Shown here in pieces: positions 24,047-31,495 of a stretch of DNA of 31,837 bases. The notes beneath the pieces were generated by a model. It saw nothing but the letters and a program-made list of their open reading frames with translations. It ran no database searches and was not told where the DNA came from. Position 1 is the stretch's first letter; each line of letters opens with the position of its first letter. The stretch covers positions 1 through 31,837 of the forward strand of contig DATILI010000289.1 in assembly GCA_035476635.1 (NCBI GenBank). The letters are read 5' to 3'. Source of the stretch: DATILI01 sp035476635. GTDB taxonomy: Bacteria > Pseudomonadota > Gammaproteobacteria > Burkholderiales > Burkholderiaceae_C. The translations under genes were made by a program, and so were the position numbers.

Positions 24047-25273
24047 ATGGCTGCCACGATCAACACCAACATCAATTCGTTGAATGCTCAACGAAACCTG
24101 AGCATGTCGGCCACTTCCCTGGCCACTTCGATGCAGCGCCTGTCTTCCGGCCTGCGCGTGAACAGCGCCAAGGACGACGCCGCCGGCCTGGCCATTTCCG
24201 AGCGCATGAACACCCAGGCCAAGGGCCTGACCGTGGCGTCCCGGAATGCCAATGACGGCATTTCCCTGGCGCAGACGGCTGAAGGCGCCCTGGGCAAGGT
24301 CGGCGACATGCTGCAGCGCATGCGTGAGCTGGCCGTGCAGTCCAGCAACGCCACCAACAGCGCGGCCGACCGCCGGGCGCTGCAGGCCGAAGTGCAGCAA
24401 TTGACGGACGAAATCGACCGCGTTGCCAAGCAGACCACCTTCAACGGCACCAAGATCCTGGACGGCTCGTTTGCCGGCGCCGTATTCCAGGTGGGCGCCA
24501 ACTCGGGTGACAACGCAACCTTGGGCGCATTGACCGACACCCGCGCCGCCGAACTGTCGAGCATTGACTACGGCCGCTCGACCATCACCGACATCGACTC
24601 GACGACCAACGCCATGGCAGCCACTGACCTGGTGGCCATCACCGACGGCAGCGCGCTGCAGCTGGAAATCGACGCGGTCACCTATGACCTGGGGCCCCTC
24701 AAGGCGGCCAGCTCCGGCAGCGAACGCCTGGGCCAGGTGGTGGAGGCGATCAACCGCCAGTCCGCCGATACCGGTGTCACGGCCTATTTGACCGCCCAAG
24801 GCGGCGGCCTGTACACGGTCGACCTGATGTCGTCCAAGCTCGATTCGGACGGCATTGCCGTGACCGACTTGAACCTGACGGGTTTCACCACCGGCACAAC
24901 CGGCATTCCGGACGAAGGTACGGTGGAGTACGCCATAGCGACGTTGAGCACCGGCACCGGCATCGACATCATGACCGTGGCCACGCAGGCCGACGCGTGG
25001 GTGGCGATGAAGAAGATCGACGACGCCATCGACCAGGTGAACTCGGCCCGCGCCGACCTGGGCGCCTTGCAAAGCCGCTTTGAAAGCGCTGTCGCCAACA
25101 TCGACATCCAGATCGAGAACCTCGCCGCGGCGCGTGGCCGGATCGTGGATGCGGACTTCGCCAAGGAAACCGCCAACCTGTCGCGCACGCAGATCCTGCA
25201 GCAGGCCGGTACCGCCATGGTGGCGCAGGCCAACCAGCTGCCGCAGGGCGTGCTGGCCTTGCTGCGCCAGTAA
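24047..25273 (+). CDS. fliC: Flagellin, copy 2
   Basis: This second filament subunit gene lies head to head with copy 1 and encodes the same length, 408 residues. The D0/D1 ends are nearly identical to copy 1. Most differences lie in the central part (about 150-310), for example SIDYGRSTITDIDSTTNAM and LTGFTTGTTGIPDEG. ATG at 24047 follows AGGAGC. Unlike copy 1, no sigma-28 or sigma-54 promoter was recognised ahead of it, so its expression may differ in timing or level. No T-run terminator follows, and a methyltransferase gene begins 60 bases downstream on the same strand. The product is intact and should be exportable. Confidence 0.95.
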   Translation: MAATINTNINSLNAQRNLSMSATSLATSMQRLSSGLRVNSAKDDAAGLAISERMNTQAKGLTVASRNANDGISLAQTAEGALGKVGDMLQRMRELAVQSSNATNSAADRRALQAEVQQLTDEIDRVAKQTTFNGTKILDGSFAGAVFQVGANSGDNATLGALTDTRAAELSSIDYGRSTITDIDSTTNAMAATDLVAITDGSALQLEIDAVTYDLGPLKAASSGSERLGQVVEAINRQSADTGVTAYLTAQGGGLYTVDLMSSKLDSDGIAVTDLNLTGFTTGTTGIPDEGTVEYAIATLSTGTGIDIMTVATQADAWVAMKKIDDAIDQVNSARADLGALQSRFESAVANIDIQIENLAAARGRIVDADFAKETANLSRTQILQQAGTAMVAQANQLPQGVLALLRQ

Positions 25274-25333
25274 GTCAGCGCCTAAACTCGGTTTTTCCCG
25301 CTCAACCGGCCCGTTCGCGGGCAAGGCAGTTTC

Positions 25334-26083
25334 ATGTCGGCTTACGAACAGTTCAAGCGCGAATGCGCACAGGAAATTACCGCCCTGGGCGACGATCCGG
25401 CGCTGGCGCAGGCCACGCGCGACTGGATGAACCGCGCCAATGCCGGCAAGTATTCCTACCACTTCGAATGGCTGGGCCGCCCGATCATCCAGTATCCCCA
25501 GGACATGGTGGCGATGCAGGAGATCATCTGGGCCACGCAGCCCGAGCTGATCATCGAAACCGGCATCGCCCATGGCGGTTCGCTGATTCTTTCGGCCTCC
25601 ATGCTGGAACTCAACGCGGCCTGCGGCGGCCCGCCCGACGCGCGCGTCCTGGGGCTGGACATCGACATCCGCGCCCACAACCGCGCCGCCATCGAAGCCC
25701 ATCCGATGTCGCGGCGCATCGACATGATCCAGGGCTCCAGCATTGCCGGTGACGTCATTGCCCAGGTCAAGGCGAAAGCCGCCGGCAAAAAGAGCGTGCT
25801 GGTGTTCCTTGACAGCAACCACACCCACGACCACGCACTGGCGGAACTCGAGGCCTATGCCGGCCTGGTGACAAAGGGAAGCTATTGCGTGGTGTTCGAC
25901 ACCGTCATTGAAGACATGCCGGCCAGCATGTTCCCCGACCGCCCCTGGGGCCCGGGAAACAATCCCAAGACCGCGGTGCGCCAATGGCTGCCCGGCCATC
26001 CGGAGTTCGAGATCGACCGCGCCATGCAATCCAAGCTGCTGGTCACAGTCGCACCGGACGGCTTCCTGCGCCGGATCGCCTGA
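25334..26083 (+). CDS. CmcI/rhamnosyl O-methyltransferase-like SAM-dependent enzyme
   Basis: The 249-residue product belongs to the family usually labelled cephalosporin hydroxylase (CmcI, PF04989), whose members are mostly SAM-dependent O-methyltransferases acting on sugars or other small groups. Visible motifs are the SAM-binding LIIETGIAHGGSLI, VLGLDIDIRAHN, the metal/substrate region FLDSNHTHDHALAELEAY and SYCVVFDTVIED. No signal peptide is present, so it is cytoplasmic. ATG at 25334 has AAGG upstream. It follows flagellin copy 2 on the same strand with only a short hairpin between (GCCCG-TTCG-CGGGC, 25309-25322) and no T run, so co-transcription is plausible. A role in methylating a flagellin glycan is inferred from position only. 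Confidence 0.8.
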   Translation: MSAYEQFKRECAQEITALGDDPALAQATRDWMNRANAGKYSYHFEWLGRPIIQYPQDMVAMQEIIWATQPELIIETGIAHGGSLILSASMLELNAACGGPPDARVLGLDIDIRAHNRAAIEAHPMSRRIDMIQGSSIAGDVIAQVKAKAAGKKSVLVFLDSNHTHDHALAELEAYAGLVTKGSYCVVFDTVIEDMPASMFPDRPWGPGNNPKTAVRQWLPGHPEFEIDRAMQSKLLVTVAPDGFLRRIA

Positions 26084-26113
26084 CGGCAAATCAAGCAAGC
26101 GGCCTGCTGCCGC

Positions 26114-26770
26114 TCAGGCCGAGCGCACGACCCGCGCCGGATTACCCGCCACGACCGCGCCCGGCGGCACGTCGCGCGTCACCACGGCGCCCGCGCCCAC
26201 CAGCGCCCCCGTACCGATCCTCATGCGCGGCAAGACCACGGCACCGGCGCCGATCATGGCGCCGCGCCCGACCTGAACGCACCCGCACAAAGTAGCCCCT
26301 GGCGCCACGTGCACACCATCTTCCAGCACGCATTCATGGTCGATGCCGGCCCGGTGGTTGACGATGCAGGCGGCACCCAGCCGCGCATCCGCGGCTACCA
26401 CGGCCTGCGCCAACACCTGGGTTCCGGCCCCAAGCACGACCGTGGCGCAAACCGAGGCTTGCGGATGAATGAGCGTGGGCACGGCGATGCCATGCGCCAG
26501 GAATCGCTGCTGGATCACCAGCCGGTCCAGGCCGCGCGCGCCGCCAATCGCCACCAGGCCCTGCACCTGCGGCCCGTTCTTCGCCTGGGCACACCAGGCC
26601 TCAAAGCCTTGCTCGCCTAAATAGAGGGGAACGCCCGGCAACGCAGAAACCCCGTTTGGATTGTTGTCAAACAAGGCCACGACCTTCGCGCCCACGAGCG
26701 CCAGGGCGCTGGCCAGCACCTTGGCATGGCCGGCGCTGCCCCACAGCACATAGGCGGCAGGTTCAGCCAC
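26114..26770 (-). CDS. NeuD/PglD-type sugar N- or O-acyltransferase
   Basis: The 218-residue product has an N-terminal nucleotide-sugar-binding domain (LWGSAGHAKVLASAL, LFDNNP) and a C-terminal left-handed beta-helix with hexapeptide repeats (about 100-210; AGTQVLAQAVVAADARLGAA, VGRGAMIGAGAVVLPR). H145 in AGIDHECVLEDGVH matches the catalytic His of PglD, which N-acetylates a 4-amino sugar with acetyl-CoA. The substrate here is inferred from the operon to be the amino sugar made by the aminotransferase encoded just upstream. Start is GTG at 26770 with AAGGTGG upstream; the first eight bases overlap the aminotransferase gene. It is the last gene of the sugar operon and converges on the CmcI-like gene. 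Confidence 0.85.
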   Translation of the reverse strand: MAEPAAYVLWGSAGHAKVLASALALVGAKVVALFDNNPNGVSALPGVPLYLGEQGFEAWCAQAKNGPQVQGLVAIGGARGLDRLVIQQRFLAHGIAVPTLIHPQASVCATVVLGAGTQVLAQAVVAADARLGAACIVNHRAGIDHECVLEDGVHVAPGATLCGCVQVGRGAMIGAGAVVLPRMRIGTGALVGAGAVVTRDVPPGAVVAGNPARVVRSA

Positions 26771-27872
26771 GGGCCACCTTGCGAACGACTTCGACCACCC
26801 GATCCAGCTCGTCCTGCTTCATATCGTGAAAACTCGGCAAGTTGATGGCCCGCTTGGGAATGCTCCAGGCCCAGCGGTTTTCCGGCTGGTCCTCGAACAT
26901 CGGCAGGCTGGACAGGGGATGGAAGAACACCCGGGCGTCGATGTTTTCGGCTGCGAACGCCGCCTGGAGGGCCTCGCGCGTGACACCGCTCTCGTCGGAA
27001 AACACCACCGTCGGCATCCAGGCACCGTTGATCCGCCCGGCAGGTTCCGGGTTCATGCTGATGCCGGGCATATCGGCCAGCGCCGCGCGGTAATACGCCA
27101 GGATCTCCCGTTTGCGCGCGATCAGCGCCTCGATCCGCTCCAGCTGGCCACACCCGATGGCGGCCTGGAGATTGGACATCTTGTATTTGTATCCGACCAC
27201 ATCGGGCCAGAACTGCCTGGTTTGCCCGCGCGCACGGCCGTGATTCGACAATGTGAGCACACGCTCATATAGCTGGGCATCGTTGGTCACGAACATACCG
27301 CCTTCGCCGGTCGTCAAGGTCTTGGTTCCGTGGAACGAGAAGCTGCCGAACAGGCCCAGGCTGCCCGCGCGCCGGCCATGGAACTGCGAGCCTATGGCCT
27401 CGGCCGCATCTTCGATCACCGGGATGCCGTGCCGCTGGCCAATCTCCAGCAACTGGTCCATCTCGCAGAGGTTGCCATACAAATGCACGGCCAGGATGGC
27501 GCGCGTGCGTGGCGTGATGGCGCGCTCGACGGCGTGCGGATCCAGGCACCAGCTATCGGGATGGATGTCCACGAAGACGGGCTTGGCGCCCAGGTGAAGA
27601 ATCGGCGCGGCGCTGGCGATCCAGTTGGTGTCGGCCAGGATCACCTCGTCGCCCGCGCCAATATCCAGCGCCGCCATCCCCATGTGCAGCGCGCCGGTGC
27701 AGCTGGACGTGGCGATCGCGTGCGCCGTGCCCAGGTGCGCCTTGAACCCTTGCTCGAACCGCCCGAGATATTCATAGCAGCGCTCGCCCCAGCCATGGGC
27801 CGCGGCGTCGGTGGCGTAGCCCACTTCAAGCTCGGTGATGGAGGGCTTGGTGTACAGCACGCGGGGCTTCAT
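26763..27872 (-). CDS. DegT/DnrJ/EryC1/StrS-family sugar aminotransferase
   Basis: The 369-residue PLP enzyme transfers an amino group from glutamate to a keto-sugar nucleotide. The PLP-binding lysine is K184 in FSFHGTKTLTTGEGG, with D155 in PVIEDAAEAIGS and the TSSCTGALHMGMAAL segment that binds phosphate. Because a lysine is present it is a true aminotransferase and not an RfbH-type 3-dehydrase, in which His replaces the lysine. In this operon the substrate is probably a CDP-4-keto-6-deoxy sugar, giving a 4-amino sugar. ATG at 27872 has GGAG upstream and overlaps the methyltransferase stop (ATGA). It is followed by the acyltransferase, the usual partner. Confidence 0.9.
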   Translation of the reverse strand: MKPRVLYTKPSITELEVGYATDAAAHGWGERCYEYLGRFEQGFKAHLGTAHAIATSSCTGALHMGMAALDIGAGDEVILADTNWIASAAPILHLGAKPVFVDIHPDSWCLDPHAVERAITPRTRAILAVHLYGNLCEMDQLLEIGQRHGIPVIEDAAEAIGSQFHGRRAGSLGLFGSFSFHGTKTLTTGEGGMFVTNDAQLYERVLTLSNHGRARGQTRQFWPDVVGYKYKMSNLQAAIGCGQLERIEALIARKREILAYYRAALADMPGISMNPEPAGRINGAWMPTVVFSDESGVTREALQAAFAAENIDARVFFHPLSSLPMFEDQPENRWAWSIPKRAINLPSFHDMKQDELDRVVEVVRKVARG

Positions 27873-29095
27873 GCGATCTCCAGTTGCGGCACCGCCGTCA
27901 CAAAGCGCCCGCCCCAGGCGCGGATATAGGCCAGCTGCGCCATGACCTCTTCGCGCAGGTTCCAGGGCAGGATCAGCACCCAGTCCGGCCGCGTGGCGCG
28001 CAGATGGGCCTCGTCGACGATGGGAATGCGGCTCCCGGGCATGAACTTGCCCTGCTTGGCGGGGTTCTTGTCGACCACGTAAGGCAGCAGATGCGGCCGC
28101 ACGCCGCAGAAATTGAGCAAGGTGTTGCCCTTGGCCGCGGCGCCGTAGGCTCCCACGGTTTTTCCTTCGGCCTGCGCATCGATCAAGAACGACAGCAGCT
28201 GGCGGCCGACGCGCGCCGGCTGCGCCTGGAAGTCCTTGTAGAAGCCAGTCTCCAGCATGCCTGCCGCGCGCTCATCGGCCAGCACCTGGCGCACGGCGGC
28301 GGACGCCTGATGGGGCCCGCCGTCGGCGCGCTGGGCAAACACGCGCAGGCTGCCGCCATGGGTCGGCAATTGCTCGACATCGAACACCGCCAATCCGTTG
28401 GCCGCAAGGATGCGCTGCACCGCCGTCAACGACAAATAGGAGTAGTGCTCGTGGTACGCGGTGTCGAACTGGCTGAACTGCACCATGCGCAAGAGGTGCG
28501 GAAACTCGAAGGTTGCCACGCCGGAAGGCTTGAGAAGTTGCGCAAAACCGGCGACGAAGTCGTTGATATCGGGAACATGGGCCAGCACGTTGTTGGCCGC
28601 GATCAAATCGGCCTGGCGACCTTGGGCGGCCAGTTCGCGTGCGAGTTCGACGCCGAAGAACCGCTCGACGATGTCGATGTCCCGTGCTTTCGCCGCAGCA
28701 GACGTGCTGGCCGTGGGCTCGACGCCATAGCAAGGGATGCCGGCCTGCTGCACGTACTGCAGCAAGTAGCCATCGTTGGCGGCGATCTCGGCGACCAGGC
28801 TTTGCGGGCCCAAGCCAAATCGCACCTGCATCGCCTGCACATAGGCTTGCGCATGCGCCAGCCACGAACTCGAAAAGGAACTGAAATACGCGTAGTCGTC
28901 GCAGAAGAGCGACTCGCGTCCGGCGTGGTCTTCGGTCTGCACCAGCCAGCACTGCTCGCACACCAGAAGCCGCAGCGGATACCAAAGCTCCGGCGCATTC
29001 AGCGCAGCCGCCGTGAGGTAGGCGTTGGAGGGCGGGGCGCTGCCCAGGTCAAGAAAAGGCAGGCGCAGTTCCGCGCTGCAGTGGCGACACTTCAA
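27869..29095 (-). CDS. Sugar C-methyltransferase (TylC3/NovU/TcaB9-like)
   Basis: The 408-residue product has the three parts of deoxysugar C-methyltransferases. An N-terminal zinc domain carries C3, C6, C46 and C49. The SAM-binding fold has EIAANDG (103-109) and GVEPTAS. A C-terminal domain has GAYGAAAKGNTLLNFCG. The TAYHEHYSYLS stretch (212-222) carries the Tyr/Glu/His set used for catalysis in TcaB9-type enzymes. Such enzymes methylate C3 or C5 of 4-keto-6-deoxy nucleotide sugars. Start is TTG at 29095: AAAGGAG lies eight bases upstream, and the start is needed to include the first two cysteines. It overlaps the epimerase gene (TTGA). Which carbon is methylated cannot be read from sequence. 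Confidence 0.9.
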   Translation of the reverse strand: MKCRHCSAELRLPFLDLGSAPPSNAYLTAAALNAPELWYPLRLLVCEQCWLVQTEDHAGRESLFCDDYAYFSSFSSSWLAHAQAYVQAMQVRFGLGPQSLVAEIAANDGYLLQYVQQAGIPCYGVEPTASTSAAAKARDIDIVERFFGVELARELAAQGRQADLIAANNVLAHVPDINDFVAGFAQLLKPSGVATFEFPHLLRMVQFSQFDTAYHEHYSYLSLTAVQRILAANGLAVFDVEQLPTHGGSLRVFAQRADGGPHQASAAVRQVLADERAAGMLETGFYKDFQAQPARVGRQLLSFLIDAQAEGKTVGAYGAAAKGNTLLNFCGVRPHLLPYVVDKNPAKQGKFMPGSRIPIVDEAHLRATRPDWVLILPWNLREEVMAQLAYIRAWGGRFVTAVPQLEIA

Positions 29096-29652
29096 GGCCG
29101 GACTCCTTTGAATTCAGCATCCATCAACGGGTGGCCGGCGTCGCGCGCGGAAAGCGCCGCGACCGGCAATGGCCACCGCACACCGAGCCGCGGATCCTGC
29201 GGATGCAATCCCGCCTCGGATTCGGCCACATACGGCGCCGAGTGGCAATAAAGCAGCTCGACCTGGTCGTCCAGCGCCTGGAAACCATGCGCGCAACCTT
29301 CGGGGATCAGGAACGCCCGGCCGTTTCGTGCCGATAGACGCTCGGCGTGCCAGGCGAGAAAGGTCGGCGAACCTGCGCGCAGATCCACCACCACATCCCA
29401 GACTTCACCACGCAGGCAACTGACGAGTTTCATCTCCGCATGCGGCGGCCGCTGGTAGTGCAGCCCGCGCACGGTTCCGCGCGCGAGGGTGACGGTGTGG
29501 TTGATCTGCGCAATCGGCCGCACCCAGCCGGCCTGTGCCAGTTCATCCTGGCAAAACACGCGCGCCAGCGAGCCGCGCGCATCGCCCAGCGGCTGGCGCT
29601 GCACAAGGTGCAAGCCGGCCAGTGGCGTGGGCGTGATGGTCAGGCGGGCCAC
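29092..29652 (-). CDS. RmlC-like 4-keto-6-deoxysugar 3,5-epimerase
   Basis: The 186-residue cupin enzyme resembles dTDP-4-dehydrorhamnose 3,5-epimerase. Key parts are RGLHYQ (catalytic-type H65), the K75 region, RAFLIPEGCAHGFQAL and the LLYCHSAPYVAESEAGL segment, where the usual Lys and first Tyr of 'K-TDYY' are changed but one Tyr is kept. It might act as a 3-, 5- or 3,5-epimerase on a CDP-4-keto sugar; the altered segment may reflect the CDP substrate or a single-site epimerase. Start is GTG at 29652 with GGAGG upstream, sharing one base with the rfbG stop. It is followed by the C-methyltransferase. Confidence 0.85.
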   Translation of the reverse strand: MARLTITPTPLAGLHLVQRQPLGDARGSLARVFCQDELAQAGWVRPIAQINHTVTLARGTVRGLHYQRPPHAEMKLVSCLRGEVWDVVVDLRAGSPTFLAWHAERLSARNGRAFLIPEGCAHGFQALDDQVELLYCHSAPYVAESEAGLHPQDPRLGVRWPLPVAALSARDAGHPLMDAEFKGVRP

Positions 29653-30725
29653 TAGCTAACCTCCGTGCGCGGCGCCGTCTCATAGTCGGCCAGATCGGCC
29701 AGGCATAGCGCCCGCGCGTTGCCGCCATCGGCCAGTTTCCTGTACCACTGCATCGTGCGCCGCACCGACTCGGCCAGGCCCCAGGCCGGGCGCACGCCCA
29801 GCAGCTTGCGCGCCTTGGCCGTTTCAAGCGCCAGCCAACCCGCCTCATGCGGGCCCGCATGGCTGTCGTCAAAACGGACTTCGCCACCGCCATAGGCCGC
29901 CTGCGCCAGTTGCACCACGTCGCGCACGCTGGCTGCCTCGGCGGTGTCGGGCCCGAAGTTGTAGGCGCCCGCAAGCTGCGGCGCGCTGCACAGCTTTTGC
30001 GCCAGCGCCAGATACCCGGCCAGTGGCTCCAGCACATGCTGCCAGGGGCGCACCGCGTCAGGCCGGCGAATCTCCAGCGGCAGGCCTGCGCCCCAGGCGC
30101 GTACAGCGTCCGGAATCAATCGGTCCTCTGCCCAATCACCACCGCCGATCACGTTGCCCGCGCGGGCCTGCGCCACGGCAACGCCCTGCGCCGAAAGGAA
30201 CGCCGCGCGGTAGCTGTCGACCACGATTTCAGCCGCCGCCTTGCTGGCGCTGTAGGGGTCGTGCCCACCCAGGGGGTCTTCTTCGCGGTAAGCGTAGGGC
30301 GACTCGCGGCTGGCATAGACCTTGTCCGTGGTGACGGCCACCACGGCGCGCACCCCGCCCAGGCCGCGCAGCGCATCCAGCAGGTGCGCCGTGCCCATGA
30401 CATTGGTGGCAAAGGTTTCGAGCGGCTCGCGGTAGCTGGCGCGCACCAGGGCCTGCGCCGCGAGGTGCAGGACGATTTCCGGCTGGCTCTGGCGCACCAG
30501 GGCCGCCAGGGCCGGTGCATCGCGAATGTCGCACATGTGGCTTTGCACCTGATCGGCAATGCCCGCCAGCGCAAACAGGCTCGGCCCCGCGGCGGGTGGC
30601 AGGCTGATGCCGACCACCCGGGCCCCGAGTTGCCGCAGCCACAAGGCCAGCCACGCGCCCTTGAAACCGGTGTGCCCGGTCAACAGGACGCTCTTGCCGC
30701 GCCAGAAATCAGGGCTGGGCCGCAT
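29652..30725 (-). CDS. rfbG: CDP-glucose 4,6-dehydratase
   Basis: This NAD-dependent short-chain dehydrogenase converts CDP-D-glucose to CDP-4-keto-6-deoxyglucose. The 357-residue product has the family-specific VLLTGHTGFKGAWLALWL at the start (residues 13-30), CDIRD, LHLAAQALVRASY, the active-site TTDKVYAS and the Tyr-x-x-x-Lys pair in HDPYSASKAAAE. GNVIGGGDWAEDRLIPD is also diagnostic for this enzyme. Start is ATG at 30725 with GGAAAG upstream; the stop of the cytidylyltransferase gene overlaps it by one base (TGATG). A GTG at 30761 is rejected. It follows rfbF, whose product supplies its substrate. Confidence 0.95.
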   Translation of the reverse strand: MRPSPDFWRGKSVLLTGHTGFKGAWLALWLRQLGARVVGISLPPAAGPSLFALAGIADQVQSHMCDIRDAPALAALVRQSQPEIVLHLAAQALVRASYREPLETFATNVMGTAHLLDALRGLGGVRAVVAVTTDKVYASRESPYAYREEDPLGGHDPYSASKAAAEIVVDSYRAAFLSAQGVAVAQARAGNVIGGGDWAEDRLIPDAVRAWGAGLPLEIRRPDAVRPWQHVLEPLAGYLALAQKLCSAPQLAGAYNFGPDTAEAASVRDVVQLAQAAYGGGEVRFDDSHAGPHEAGWLALETAKARKLLGVRPAWGLAESVRRTMQWYRKLADGGNARALCLADLADYETAPRTEVS

Positions 30726-31495
30726 CACCAGACTTTCCAGGGCGCCTTGCCCGATTGCCACAGGTCTTCCAGCATGTTCTTCTCGCGCAGCGTGTCCATG
30801 GGTTGCCAGAAACCGGTGTGCTCGAAGGCCATCAGCTCACCATCCGCGGCCAGGCCGGAAAGCGGCTCGCCCTCCCAGCTGGTCGGGTCGCCGGCAATCC
30901 GCTCAAGGCAGCGCGGCGACAGGACAAAGAATCCGCCGTTGATCAAGCCACCGTCGCCGCGCGGCTTCTCGGTGAAGCCCTGCACCTGCGCTGCCGTCAT
31001 TTGCAAGGCGCCATAGCGTCCGGGCGGCTGCACGGCCGTCACCGTGGCCAGCTTGCCATGGCTGCGGTGAAAGGCGATGGACCGGGTGATGTCGACGTCC
31101 GAGACGCCGTCGCCGTAGGTGAAGCAAAAGGCATCATCCTGTTGCACATAGTCGGCGATACGCTTCAAGCGGCCGCCGGTCATGGTGTCTTCTCCGGTGT
31201 CGACGAGCGTGACGCGCCACGGCTCGGCGTGCTTGTGGTGCACCTCCATGCGGTTGTTCGCCATGTCAAAGGTCACGTCCGACATGTGCAGGAAGTAGTT
31301 GGCGAAATACTCCTTGATGATGTAGCCCTTGTAGCCGCAGCAGATCACGAACTCATTGACGCCATGCGCCGAATACATCTTCAGGATGTGCCACAGGATC
31401 GGCTTGCCGCCGATCTCGATCATCGGCTTGGGCTTGAGATGGGTCTCTTCCGAAATCCGGGTGCCCAGGCCCCCCGCCAGAATGACTGCCTTCAT
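30725..31495 (-). CDS. rfbF: Glucose-1-phosphate cytidylyltransferase
   Basis: This enzyme makes CDP-D-glucose from CTP and glucose-1-phosphate, the first step to CDP-deoxysugars. The 256-residue product has the nucleotidyltransferase signature MKAVILAGGLGTR at the N-terminus, the LKPKPMIEIGGKPILWHILK segment, CFTYGDGVSDVDI with the metal-binding Asp, and the RfbF-specific GYIIKEYFANYFLH and GGFFVLSP stretches. Length matches the usual 257. ATG at 31495 has GGAGA upstream and overlaps the stop of the glycosyltransferase gene (ATGA); the much longer open frame upstream is not coding. It heads the nucleotide-sugar part of the operon. Confidence 0.96.
   Translation of the reverse strand: MKAVILAGGLGTRISEETHLKPKPMIEIGGKPILWHILKMYSAHGVNEFVICCGYKGYIIKEYFANYFLHMSDVTFDMANNRMEVHHKHAEPWRVTLVDTGEDTMTGGRLKRIADYVQQDDAFCFTYGDGVSDVDITRSIAFHRSHGKLATVTAVQPPGRYGALQMTAAQVQGFTEKPRGDGGLINGGFFVLSPRCLERIAGDPTSWEGEPLSGLAADGELMAFEHTGFWQPMDTLREKNMLEDLWQSGKAPWKVW

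Noticed and set aside
25334..26083. Cephalosporin hydroxylase activity
   Set aside because: This is the family's customary label; there is no beta-lactam biosynthesis gene here, and the visible motifs are those of a SAM-dependent methyltransferase.
24041..26098. Minus-strand open frame of 685 codons across flagellin copy 2 and the CmcI-like gene
   Set aside because: Both genes on the plus strand have clear motifs and ribosome sites; the antisense translation is repetitive only because it mirrors their codon use.
26098..26114. AGCGGC/GCCGCT hairpin between the CmcI-like gene and the acyltransferase as a terminator
   Set aside because: The stem is only six pairs, overlaps the acyltransferase stop codon and has no clear T run on either strand.
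26763..27872. RfbH-type CDP-4-keto-6-deoxyglucose 3-dehydrase
   Set aside because: The PLP lysine is present (K184); RfbH has His at that site and a longer chain with an iron-sulphur cluster.
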